From assembly GCF_023159225.1 (NCBI RefSeq), contig NC_063181.1, positions 7,089,606 to 7,153,605 on the forward strand: a DNA stretch of 64,000 bases, in the 5' to 3' direction. Position numbers and translations under genes: made by a program. This document shows, piece after piece, positions 50,722 to 61,450 of the stretch (within the stretch, counting starts at the first letter, position 1; each line of letters starts with the position of its first letter). This DNA comes from Perognathus longimembris pacificus. Taxonomy: Eukaryota; Chordata; Mammalia; Rodentia; Heteromyidae. Below the pieces are notes generated by a model. The model ran no database searches. It had not been told where the DNA came from and was given only the letters and a program-made list of their open reading frames with translations.

Positions 50722-51343
50722 AAAAGAAGAGTTAGCTGAGTGACTTTCAGTGACAACACACCAGTACAGGTCAGGGAGGGAAATCCCTGAGTGTTTGAAG
50801 GGTAAAATCCATTGAAGAATTTCCCCCCAGGATGTGAATCTGGATTCTGAAAGGCGAATGTTTTCGCTTTCACTCATTGTCGCCCGTGAGAGTTTGCATC
50901 TGCAAGCTTGTACCCTTCTCACAGGCTTAAGCTGAGCAATCTTTTTAATTCTCCTGCTGCGTCCCCCAGGGTTCAGGAGAAGCTCTGGCTGGGCTCACTG
51001 TGACATCAATGCAATGGTCAGTTGATTGGGGTGTTTCCGTATGTGGGGTGCGTCTCTGACCACTCCGCTCCCACTTTCTCCCAGGGCCCAGCAAGCTCCT
51101 GCTAGCAAGCCTGGTCCTCTGTCGGCCCCCACACTGGCTGGTTTGTGCCAGACACCGCAGTGCATTGTTGTACCTTCTGTTCAGGCCGATTTCCACAGCA
51201 TTGCTAGCAGCAGTTGTTATATTAAATAAAATGTTTATTTAATAATGGCTTCCAAACCAAGGCTGTGCTACTAGCTTCCGTGCATGATTTAACTGAAGTC
51301 ATTGTGTGGAAGAAATCCACCATGGCACTTTGGGCACCATTCT

Positions 51344-51357
51344 CCCCCCCCCCCCCC
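51344..51357. repeat. C14 homopolymer
   Basis: Fourteen C in a row after CATTCT. Confidence 0.95.
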
Positions 51358-51797
51358 AAGCCTCCCTGTCAAATCCTCACCCGCCCCCCAAAGCTTCTCC
51401 TAATCACACAGGCTTCATTCACTTCACCTGGGATATTTTTAGCAGCTATTGATTCTGGTAGGGACTGTGCACGGGGCTGCTCTGATCCTTTTATTTCTAA
51501 GCTCTTGAAAGCACTTTTTTTTTTTTTTTCTGAACATTAGAAGAAAAAGAATAGTACCAGGAGAGTCAGACAGGACATGTATGTAGAGTCTATTTGAGTT
51601 TTATGGGAATCCCAAAGCACTTTTGAAAAAGGCCTGAGCTTTGAGCCTTCTCTTAGAGGGTAGGAGCCATTAGTGGGTCACGAGCTAGGGGTGAATGGTT
51701 TTTCATTGGGGGATAACAAAGGAAGAGGAGCAGACACCTGACAAACTGAGTCCTGTAAGGGGCTTCACAGAAACTAGGAGTCATATCCTCTTAAAGT

Positions 51798-51967
51798 ATC
51801 AGGGCCTGAGCACTGTACCTGAGCTTCTTCTGATCAAGGTTAGCACTCTACCACTTGAGCCACAGCACCATTGCTGTTTTTTTCTGTTTATATGGTACTG
51901 AGGAATCAAACCCAGGGCTTTATGCATGCTAGGCAAGCACTCTACCACTAAACCACATTCCTAGCCC
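51798..51967 (-). repeat. IDL-Geo SINE lacking its 3' end
   Basis: Starts inside Geo (AGGGCCTGAGCACTGTACCT) and runs to the ID-like 5' end (CATTCCTAGCCCA). The tail and last Geo bases are missing. Confidence 0.8.
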
Positions 51968-52054
51968 AATATTCTTTTAAAGGTCAGTATGAAGGACAAG
52001 GCAATACTAACCAGTGATAATCTAATTGAATAAACAGAACAGAGTAAGGGATAG

Positions 52055-52200
52055 GAATCTCCTCTTTCTCCTTCCCTGCCTCCTCTCTCCTCCTTCCTTC
52101 CCTCCTTCCTTCCCTCCCTCCCTCCTTCCCTCCTTTCCTCCTTCTCTTCCTTCTTTTCTTCCTTCCTCCCATCCCTCCCACCCATTTCCTTCCCCCTTTC
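52055..52200. repeat. (TTCC/CCCT)n polypyrimidine tract
   Basis: ~145 bases of almost pure C/T with TCCTTCCTTCC and CTCCCTCC repeats. Confidence 0.95.
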
Positions 52201-54174
52201 CTGAAGCATACGTCTTTAGACACCATCTCAGAGGGCCTAGGGATTGTCCATGGAGAGAACGAGAGGATTTAATGATGCAGAAAAAGACAACTACGCAGGG
52301 GTAGCATAAAGGACTGGGAATATTTTCATTTTCTAGAAATGAAATCACTATAAAAGCTTGGGTCAGATTGGATGGAATACTGAATGCTGGGGTAACTCTT
52401 CTCTTTCACTCAACAAGGGTGGTACGCGAGTCAGTTCTGCGGGCACCCATGGGGGCTCTGGGCGGGAGGGAGGCTGGAGGCATGGCAGGCCTGGGGCAAG
52501 TTCTGGGGAATCCACCTGAAAGAGCTCGAGGCCGGAGGGAGAGGAGTGGCTCTAGGGCTGGGAGAGACCAGGTAAGAGTCACCATTGCAAGGATGGCTAC
52601 AGCGCATGCGTGCTGCAAGGATGGGTGCAGCGCTGACCACGGAGTAAAACCATCCCCAGTCATGCCTCCGCACGTCACACTTGCTGGAGTACTTGGCCCT
52701 GTCTTGTTCTTTTCTGGTTAATTGACTTACTTTGTTCCGCTTCCTTTCTCCCCACTAAAAATTAGGCTTTGTAGGAGTGCAGGGATTGTTTTCATCACGA
52801 TGGCTCTGCAGCCTAGATTCTTGCCTGCCAAATAACAACAGATGCTCAATAAGGACTTGTTGAGCAAACGCGGAATGGTGTCCCTTGTCCAGAAATAGCA
52901 AAGATGTCAAGAATAGCAAGTCATCTAAGAGACTGAATAGTCCCAGAAGTGATCACAAACCATCCAGCGTAGCTCTGCTACCGAGCAGCCTTGGGAACTT
53001 AGAAATATCACCCAGTGTTTCCTTCTTTCTCTTTTGAATCTAGGAAACAGGGATTAAATTCATTTCCTTCCTCTTTTACGGTTTAGAACATATAGAATCA
53101 TATAGCGAGCATGACATCACTTTGGAAAATTAAAAGGGATAATCAGAGTAGAGATCTTATGGAAGAGGAGGTGCTGTTTATTCTTCAGAATGTCTTCTCT
53201 GAGGGTGTAAAGTTGTTTTGAATTGGATTGTCTGTAGAAATTAGTAGAGGTACTAAATTATTATTTCTTTTCTTGTTTGCCCCCCCCTTGACACATTGTG
53301 ACTAAAGAGTATCTTAGTCACAGTACAAATGTATAGTTAGCTTGCCTCCAGATGAGCTCTAGATAATTTTTAAATGAATACACAACAAGAAGAAGAAGTA
53401 TAGTTTCCAGGAAAATGCGTTTTTGCTTTTTATGAGAGAGAAAGGCTCACAGTAATCGGTCACAAGATTTTCACGGAGGAGGCTGAGGTCCTCGGCACTT
53501 CAAGATGTCATGTTCAGAAGTCACGAGGTTGATGGAGTCTCCCACGATATCATTAATGAGTGTTTAAGGATTTTGAGGAAATGAGAATTTTTTTTTTTTT
53601 GCTTTCCTGGGTCTTTGCCTTATGTTTTCCACTGAGAATTTCCTTCTGGAAACATTTCCATCCTTTTCTTTTTTCCTGCATCTTTGGAAAAGCTGTTTCT
53701 CTATGGCCTTGTCTGGTCGGTGGTTCTGTGGGGGAAGGGCAGGAAGGGAAGGATTGGGAGGGAGAACGTCCAGCGCTTCGGCCTTGGCGACACTGGGTGT
53801 AGAGAATGGAGATTCATTGGCCGGTGCGGAGTGACAGCGGGGACTGACATGAGCAGCCCAGGGAGTCCTTGTGGTACAGGGCGTGAAGAGGAGCAGGGGA
53901 TGGTGGGACCTGCTGGACGATGAACATACCTATGACACAGAGCACCGCTTCACCTGTTCCGTTGGCCATGCCAATATCTGATGCTTGCTTGGCCTGTCAG
54001 CCAGCTTCATGCAGTCGACAGGGGAGAAAGGACTGGGGCTCTTCCTCCTGGGAAACGCCCCCACCCAAGACTTCCTTTCGACAAGAAGCCATCCAGGAAA
54101 CATTGCTAAGAGATCAACAATAACTCATGCTTGAAAATAAATGAGGTAAACGGTGCTTTGACCTGGAGGTTCTC
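52201..54174. other. Intergenic DNA, no gene
   Basis: 52750-52870 ends GATGCTCAATAAGGACTTGT, like an L2 3' terminus. The rest looks single-copy with no gene-like frame. Confidence 0.4.
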
Positions 54175-54525
54175 TGAACCCATTTGGGTGGTTCTAACAA
54201 AATGCCTTAAATTCAGTAGCCTATAGACATAACAGGAGTTTATTTTTGCTCATGCTGGAGGCCAGGCGATCCCAGATCAAGGTGTGAAAAAGTCAGTGTT
54301 TTGCTGGGGTGTGTTTGCTGGTTCTCGGTGGCCACTGTTCCCCCGCATGGCGGAAGGGGCTACCAGCCCACTGGGGTTTGTTTAGAAGGGCTTAAATCAT
54401 TCAGGAGGGGTGTGGGTGTGTTTTGGCAAAGTCACCCAGCTTCAAAAGGCCCCACCTAATACCACCACTTGGGAAGAGAATGTTCACATATAAATTTTGG
54501 GAAACAAAACCTTCAGACCATAGCA
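54175..54525 (-). mobile_element. MaLR-type solo LTR
   Basis: On the - strand it begins TGCTATGGTCTGAAGGTTTT, has GGTGGTATTAGGTGGGGCCT, and near its end AAAATAAACTCCTGTTATGT and GCATTTTGTTAGAACCACCC, the order of ERVL-MaLR LTRs. No coding sequence. Confidence 0.65.
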
Positions 54526-54719
54526 GGTGTGGGTTCTCTAACAAAGAGAAGAGTAGGGAGCATTTCTGTGGTTTGTATGAGCATAGTAGCTGTTACAGGA
54601 AGATGTCTCAATTGCATGATATCCTCGACAAAGTATTTATATTATCTTCAGTGTGATAGAGTCCTTTTATTCCAGAGAAGAGATCACAAAATAGCCCTTG
54701 GGCACCATAGGACAATGAC

Positions 54720-54900
54720 ATTTTATATACGGGCTCTTTAAGAACGAGCTCATTTAATTCCCACTGCAAACACACAAAGTGGGCATGTTATTTTCTTTGT
54801 GAAGAGATGGAGGAGTAGTGCCTCTGCAGTGAAGCGCGGGCATTTCTACACCTCAGTTTGACTTCAAAGTCCATGTTCTGTGTAACCAGGCAGTTAAACA
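54720..54900 (+). repeat. Possible MIR fragment
   Basis: GAGCTCATTTAATTCCCACT and GGGCATGTTATTTTCTTTGT resemble MIR blocks. Confidence 0.4.
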
Positions 54901-55161
54901 CATCTGATCTCAACAGGACTTCTTTCTACGGGATGGTCGGGCTGTCTAGCTCAGGTATGGCTGGGAAGATGGCTTGCCTGGAATCACCCTCTCATTGGTC
55001 CTAGGGGTAGGGCTCTGCCCTCAGGAAAAGATTTTGTCTTTTTTCCCTCTGATGTTGCTAACCTGCCATCTAAGCCTAAGGCACAATGTCCCAGTTTCAG
55101 AGGCCAGAAAGAAAGAGGCGGCTTTATTTCAAAAGCTGCTCTGGCTGCAGTCTTTCTAGGT

Positions 55162-55207
<46 letters not shown>

Positions 55208-55240
55208 ACATGCGCAAGCACACACACACACACACACACA
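55162..55240. repeat. Interrupted (CA)n microsatellite
   Basis: Two CA arrays (about 55162-55205 and 55220-55240) separated by GTACATGCGCAAG. Confidence 0.97.
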
Positions 55241-55574
55241 GGCACACCCCACGGCAACTACATAGAATTTCAAACAAAGACTTGCACCAAGGTATTTACC
55301 AAACTTATGTATAAAGATTCCATAGGCTCAAAAGCCACTTTCCTTCCAGCAAGATCCAGAACAGGCTTTCAAAAGGCATGGGGGACTAAGAGAAGGGAAA
55401 GGCCTTTGATCTTTCTTTCTCTGTCCCTCCAAATCCTGAACACAATCAGCCGCCGCCACCTCGGCTTTTTCCGGCTAGTTCACACTGCTGGACCCTTTCC
55501 CTCAGGTCAGTCTCCAGCTTCCCAGAGGCCTCAAAGACTGCAGTTCTAAAGTCATCTGCACAAAGTAAGCTTGC

Positions 55575-55845
55575 TTTCCTTGCCTAACCGTCTCTGATCA
55601 AGGAATAATCTCTGCTCTGGATGTATTTCCTCTGACCCGGCGGTGTTTATGTCTGAGCTCAGTTGCTGTTTCTTTAGAATGGTTTTCCCTGATCTCTTCC
55701 TATATCTATGAGCCCCTTTCTACCTCACCTGCCTCTTTGGCTTTTTACTGCAGTATTTATGACGATCTAGGATTTTGACTTTCTTTACTGCTTATTTCTT
55801 CACTGAGTCGAGCAGACCTTTAAGCACCACGGACAGGACGACCTG
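55575..55845 (+). repeat. L2 LINE 3' fragment
   Basis: GGTTTTCCCTGATCTCTTCC, later CTTTACTGCTTATTTC and CTTTAAGCACCACGGACAGG match the L2 3' UTR order (the last to the L2 TGTAAGCTCC..GAGGGCAGG block). Confidence 0.55.
55820..55840 (+). promoter_or_regulatory. RE1-like motif inside L2
   Basis: The bases TTAAGCACC-AC-GGACAGGACG match the canonical 21-base RE1 at 17 positions, including the whole central block AGCACCACGGACAG. Confidence 0.4.
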
Positions 55846-55886
55846 CCTAGCGGGAGTGAATTCTTGTTGCGATAATGGCAGGGCTT

Positions 55887-55901
55887 TTATTTATTTATTT
55901 A
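55887..55901. repeat. (TTTA)n short run
   Basis: TTTATTTATTTATT after a GGGC stretch. Confidence 0.7.
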
Positions 55902-56072
55902 TTGTCTTTTGTCATTTATAATAGAGAACCATATTTTGAAAGACAAGGAAAAAATTAATAACGGTGAGACAATACCATGTGTTGTCACATGTAGAATTTC
56001 TCTTAGAGGGAGAGAAGACAGAAATTATTCAGAAAAAGAAGATAAAATAATAATTAAAAAAATGTCCAAGTT

Positions 56073-56300
56073 TATGCTGGGCCCTGGTGGCTTCTATCTG
56101 TAATCCTATCTACCCAGGATCCTGAGAGTTTGAGGATTTGGGTTTGAAGCCAGCCATGGTAGAAAAGTCCTTGATATGCCATTTCCAATTATTATCAAAA
56201 TGCTAGACAGGACGCATCACTCAAGTGATAGAATGTTTGTGTGAGCAAAGCAAGCTGAGTGAATGCAAAGCCCCGAGTTCAAGCCCCAGAATCAGCACAC
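56073..56300 (+). repeat. B1-Geo dimeric SINE (old copy)
   Basis: Sense: GCTGGGCCCTGGTGGCTTCT head, GGTTTGAAGCCAGCCATGGT, then the Geo half ending CCCCGAGTTCAAGCCCCAGA. Confidence 0.65.
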
Positions 56301-56382
56301 AGACGCACTCACGGACACACACAGCTTCCAAATTTAAAGAAAAAAAATACAAGCACACAGGAGTATTAAAAAGAAATCAGCA

Positions 56383-56621
56383 GGGGCTGGGGATATGGCA
56401 AGAGCGCTTGCCTCATATACATGAAGCCCTGGGTTCGATTCCCCAGCACCACATATACAGGAAATGACCAGAAGCGGCGCTGTGGCTCAAGTGGCAGAGT
56501 GCTAGCCCTGAGCAAAAAAACAAGCCAGGACGGTGCTCAGGCCCTGAGTCCAAGCTCCAGGACTGGCAAATAAATAAATAAATAAATAAATGAAAAACTG
56601 GCTGGGCGCCAGTTTAAAAAA
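56383..56621 (+). repeat. IDL-Geo SINE with (AAAT)n tail and appended segment
   Basis: Sense copy with ~10 bases of the A-box region missing (GGATATGGCAAGAGC). The tail is an AAAT repeat (56567-56592), then GAAAAACTGGCTGGGCGCCA..GTTT and a second A run, before a repeated AAAAGAAATCA flank. Confidence 0.8.
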
Positions 56622-56701
56622 AAAAGAAATCATCACAAGATTTAGTAAAACATTTAAACCAAGGAAAATGAGAAAGTCTTGAAAGCAGCTATGGGAAGTG
56701 G

Positions 56702-56791
56702 AAACAAAGATTATACTATAATTTCATGCATTGTATATATATATGTAAACAAAGATTATACTATAATTTCATGTATTGTATATATATATGT
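56702..56791. repeat. 45-bp tandem duplication, two copies
   Basis: Units 56702-56746 and 56747-56791 start AAACAAAGATTATACTATAA and differ at a single base (GCATTG versus GTATTG). Confidence 0.95.
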
Positions 56792-56905
56792 ATCTTGATA
56801 TATCTCTATCTATCTATTGTCTATCCATCCATCTACTCTATCTATCCATCCATCCATTCATCCATCCATTTACCTATCATCTATCTATCCTATCATCTAC
56901 TGAGA
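56792..56905. repeat. (TCTA)n/(TCCA)n tetranucleotide tract
   Basis: Imperfect TATC and CATC repeats over ~110 bases. Confidence 0.95.
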
Positions 56906-56996
56906 AAAGGATGATGCTAAAATTTACCATCAGCTTTTTATTGGAATAGTGCAAACCAGAAAGCCAAGGAATGACATTTTAAAGAGTTGCTGAGGG

Positions 56997-57206
56997 GCTG
57001 GGGATATAGCCTAGCGGCAAGAGTGCCTGCCTCAGATACACGAGGCCCTAGGTTCGATTCCCCAGCACCACATATACAGAAAACGGCCAGAAGCGGTGCT
57101 GTGGCTCAAGTGGCAGAGTGCTAGCCTTGAGCGGGAAGAAGCCAGGGACAGTGCTCAGGCCCTGAGTCCAAGGCCCAGGACTGGCAAAAAAAAAAAAAAA
57201 AAAAAA
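56997..57206 (+). repeat. IDL-Geo dimeric SINE
   Basis: Full-length sense copy, very close to the one at 20186, with a pure A tail of ~24. Target-site duplication AAAGAGTTGCTGAGG at 56982-56996 and 57207-57221. Confidence 0.95.
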
Positions 57207-57713
57207 AAAGAGTTGCTGAGGAAAAAAAACCCAACCCTAATTCTATATTCCACAAACAGATTTCCTAGAGTAGAGAACACTTCAAAGATACAAAAGCAAA
57301 ATACCTTCACCAAGGTCTCACGCTGCGTGAAGGGTTAGAAGATATTCAGTCTGAAGGAAAGAAGCAGTCTGTGGCTGCTTGTGCCACCGTGAATGGAGAA
57401 GAAGCAGCCAGAGCAGTAAATTTGGGGGTGCGCATAGCAGGTGCTCCATTTGGTTATAACTGGACCTCCTAGGGGAGAGAGGGGTCCCGGTGGGGGTGGG
57501 GATTCTAACTGGCACAAAGGAAAGCAGTGTGAAGTGGCCATTTACTGCTTAGAAGCTTTCACAGTATATATGAGGTGGTAGAGTTAGGGGCATGATTCCA
57601 TCTCTAGAATGATCACTAAATAGCCAAGCCATACGAAGCATTATAACTAAAAGCTCCAATGAAGATACAGTACACATTGAAGAAGGATGGAATATGTGTA
57701 TGAATGGGCACAT

Positions 57714-57715
<2 letters not shown>

Positions 57716-57754
<39 letters not shown>
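57716..57754. repeat. (CT)n microsatellite
   Basis: About 19 CT units followed by GTGGAGAGAGAG, an inverted partner that could fold back. Confidence 0.97.
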
Positions 57755-57757
<3 letters not shown>

Positions 57758-58001
57758 GAGAGAGAGGTGGAATCCATTTTTGGGGTTTATTTTGGTGACA
57801 TAGGAACATGTATCCATGTTCACAGTAGGTCTGGAAACAGTGTGGTAAATATGTTCATTAATACCCATTGCTTCTCTCTTCCTTGCCGTGAGTCTTTAGG
57901 AAGGTCACTTCAGCTCTCTGGGCCTTCCATTGTCCCGCTGAGGGACAGGTGGCTCTCTGTGGTACCTAAGATCCCCAGCAGGTCTTCATTTCTCTGGCCT
58001 T

Positions 58002-58213
58002 TATTTTTTTCTTTTTCTTCCAGTCCTGGGTTTTGAACGCAGGTCCTGAACACTGTCCTTGAGCTTCTTTTTCTCAAAGCTAGCTAGCACTCTACCACCT
58101 GAGCCAAGGCAGCCCCACTTGCGGCTTTTTCTGTGTCTGTGGTGCTGAGGAATCGAACCCAGGGCTTCCTGCATGCTAGGCAAGCCCTCTACCGCTAAGG
58201 CATATCCCTAGCT
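58002..58213 (-). repeat. IDL-Geo dimeric SINE (diverged)
   Basis: Antisense: T-rich tail, Geo half with a GCTAGCTAGC duplication, and ID-like half ending CATATCCCTAGC. Confidence 0.8.
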
Positions 58214-60689
58214 TCTGCCTTTTTACTCTATAATTCCGATGAAAACGTGAGCAGACCGGGCCCTGCCCTTCCTTCAGTGGACAGCAGTGTCTGTGTGACA
58301 GTGTGGTCTGCATGTCATTCCATTGTCGAGGTTCTAGCACATGGGGATGCGTGAGCTCTCGGGACAGCCTCGTGTGGATGAGAGTCTGCTTTTGCCTGAC
58401 CTGATGCTCTAATGGAGCCAGAGAGTACAGAAATGACACCCTCGCCTCTCTGAGCGCATCATAGGGTGGCGGTGGCATTTGTGGCTTCCTGAATAATTAA
58501 GCTAAGACGGGGATACAATTTCTTCCTGTAGCCCATACGCCCTCTGAGTTATCACTCTGTGGTCCCCAAAGACATGAGACTTCCTTCTGGTACCTTTTAT
58601 TTTCTTCTGTGGTATCCACGCCCACGGACCGGAAGGATGTTAACCCAGCCCCGAGCCTGCTGACTTCTGTATCTCCGTGTGCGTGCTGCAGCCTGCTCCT
58701 CAAATCTCTGCTCCCCTCAACTTCTCAACGTGCTACTTCTAAGGCTGATAATATGGCAGATCTCCTGGCCATCTTCTCTTCCCCTTCTCGGCGTTTCTGT
58801 CTGGCTTTCTCATTCTCTCTCAGCCACGCAAAGCGAATGAATACACCATTCTTAATCTCTCTTTCATGTCTTGTGGAACTCAGGGTGACCAGTCATGGAA
58901 GTCAGGAGGTTTTCGTTTTTCTTAGTGGTTGCTTTGTCTGTTGCATGTTCTGTTTTTCTTTCTTTTTTTTCCGAAATAACCATTCCTCTTTTCAGGTCTG
59001 AGGAATTTCTTTTAGTATGCATTCTATTTTTCTTCTCCACCAGCCAGTCTATTCAACTCTTCTGGAATTCCTTTTGTTTCTTAAAATTAATTCAAAAATC
59101 GTCATTAGGTAGTTGTACGAAGGGGTCAGTTCAGCACGTGGGTTTATTCAATGCCATCGGGTCAGTGCCAACCCCACGCATCCTCTCAAGTCCCCCGACT
59201 CCGTCCTCACCTACGGACGTCGGATATCAGGACTGCATTGGCCCCCCTCCTCTCTCCGTTGGTCTCCCTTCCTCTCCTGGGCCTCCCCCCATCCTCACAG
59301 CACACGTTTCAGCTTCACGGCGTGACACTGTAAAGTTAGTTCTTCAAAGGACTCACACCACACACGTGGTTCCCTACAGAAGCCACACTTCAGTCAGTTT
59401 GTTTGTATATATGTACATATGATCCTGCACATACTTTATCATATATGCTTACGATGGAATTTCTTTTACATAGATACTGGGAAGGCCAGGTCGCTTCTCT
59501 GTCATTTAACTTTTCATATTTAATCTGTCTTGGCTATTTTTGTTGTGTTTCAGTGATCCTTAGCTCAATCATCATTGTCCAGTTGTGTCCATTATATAAA
59601 TGGACACTACTGTATTTATAGCTATATATTTTTTAAAGTCTGAAAACCACATTTAAGTTTTCCAAGGTCCCTCCCTATTTATGATGGCTTTCTATCCTGC
59701 CAAATTATAAAGTTATTAGCTAAGTGTGTTAATTAAACATGTTATAAAACAATTATCGAGGTGAAATAGTTAAGTGTACTATGCGTCTTTTCCTATCTGC
59801 TCTCTTAACTGCTTTCCTCAAGCATAGTTCTTCAGGTTGTTGAGTCATTGAACTGTATGGATGAAGGTCTTCCAGAGAAACATACCGAGACTTCTTTTAG
59901 TTTGTGAATGAAATCCAGGTAAAGGGATGGGGTTTGGCTAGGGGTCCAGACTGCAGTGACTCAAGCTCAACCTCTGACCTCACTGACCAAAGATCTTTTT
60001 GTTTGTTGATCAAATAAGATCTTGAGGAGGTGCTCATCTGTTTTAGACATCTATGGAGACAAGGCAATGGGGTTTCCAGTTTGAGCTGCTGTCTCTCAAT
60101 GGCACCTTTTCAATTCCCAGCACTCTGTCTCAGTCATCAGTCAGAGCCTTCATATTAGCACAGGAGTTGCACATCTGACCCTGTCACTACTTGGCACTTG
60201 GGCTCCTTCCACTTTTGCTAGCTGAAAGATCTAGATGTCTATTTTAGTAAACCATAGTGAATACCTGGCTTCATACTGTGTCTTGAGAAATTGGTCCCTG
60301 CCCCCAAGTCTATCATACTGTGTATTTAAACTTCTCAGCAACTAGAATTAGTCAACCCTTCCACAGGACTTTAACATTCCTGAAGACCCATTTGACTGCG
60401 CTATGGAAATTGGCATTTTAAGGTTAAATCATTATTTCAAAACAGCATTGTGATCCAGGTGCCACTTTTATAACCTAATACAATAATATTAGGTTATAAT
60501 ACAATAAAGAGCCCTTGTTGTAGGACTGTTTATTTAAAGGATTAATTGCCTAGTTCCATGCATTAATTACAATCATATTATAATTCATCTTCATTTTGAT
60601 AATTATTATCATTACCCAAATAATTTCATAAAACTGGAAAAAAATTTACGGTTACCTCAGCAGTTCTTATAAATTTTACTTTTTCATAT
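58214..60689. other. Intergenic DNA, no gene
   Basis: T-rich and C-rich stretches; apparent open frames match nothing I know. No intact repeat. Confidence 0.4.
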
Positions 60690-61030
60690 TCCTTTTAGAA
60701 TAACCTTGTCAAATTCCATTAAAATTCTTGAGACTTTTATTATGATTGAACTAGCTTTATAGATTAACTTGGAAAGGCTGATATCTTTATGATACTAAAT
60801 CTTCCTCTCCAATAACACCAACCACTTCTTCATTTATTTTGGTCTCCTTTTATATACTCCAATAAAATTTTATGGTACTTTCCAAAAAGCTCTTGTATAT
60901 ATAATGCTCATTCCTAGAAGCCTTCCCATGCTCGCTTCTTTTATGGTAAATGGGATCGTTTTTATAGGAAATATATTGATTTTGGCATGTTGCTCTTGTA
61001 CCTGGCTTTCTTGCTGAAATATTTCTTATT
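60690..61030 (-). repeat. L1 ORF2 fragment (degenerate)
   Basis: Antisense pattern of the L1 ORF2 3' part: AAATTCCATTAAAATTCTTG, ATACTAAATCTTCCTCTCCA, TATGGTAAATGGGATCGTTT, GTACCTGGCTTTCTTGCTGA. Frame broken. Confidence 0.65.
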
Positions 61031-61225
61031 CTTTTAATGGGTAAAGTTTATATGCATGTTTTAAAACTGGTAAGAAAAATCCACTAGGATAATGAAGCAG
61101 CAATTGCATATGAATATTCTACTAGCCCTATTTGCATAAAAATAACAATCACAACAATTAGCGTGATAAAATGTTGAACAATAGCAGTCAGGCAATATCT
61201 GAAAGATGTAAGACAGGAAAGTCTT

Positions 61226-61438
61226 TTTTTTTTTTTTTTTTTTTTTTTGCCACTCCTGGGCCTTGGACTCAGGGCCTGAGCACTGTCCCTGGCTTCTTTT
61301 TGCTCAAGGCTAGCACTCTGCCACTTGAGTCACAGCGCCACTTCTGGCCATTTTCTGTATATGTGGTGCTGGGGAATCGAACCCAGGGCTTCATGTATAC
61401 GAGGCAAGTGCTCTTGCCACCAGGCTATATCCCCAGCC
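61226..61438 (-). repeat. IDL-Geo dimeric SINE
   Basis: Antisense full-length copy with a ~24-base T run. Target-site duplication CAGGAAAGTCTT at 61214-61225 and 61439-61450. Confidence 0.95.
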
Positions 61439-61450
61439 CAGGAAAGTCTT

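Noticed and set aside
44128..54525. The two MaLR-type LTRs as ends of one provirus
   Set aside because: They lie in opposite orientations, differ strongly in sequence, and have unrelated single-copy DNA and younger SINEs between them.
55162..55240. Regularly spaced repeats resembling a CRISPR array
   Set aside because: Simple CA microsatellite in a mammalian genome; no spacers.
47911..61450. RE1-like half sites (GGGACAGTGCTC) in every Geo module
   Set aside because: Only the right half of RE1 is approximated and the left half is absent, so REST binding is not supported.
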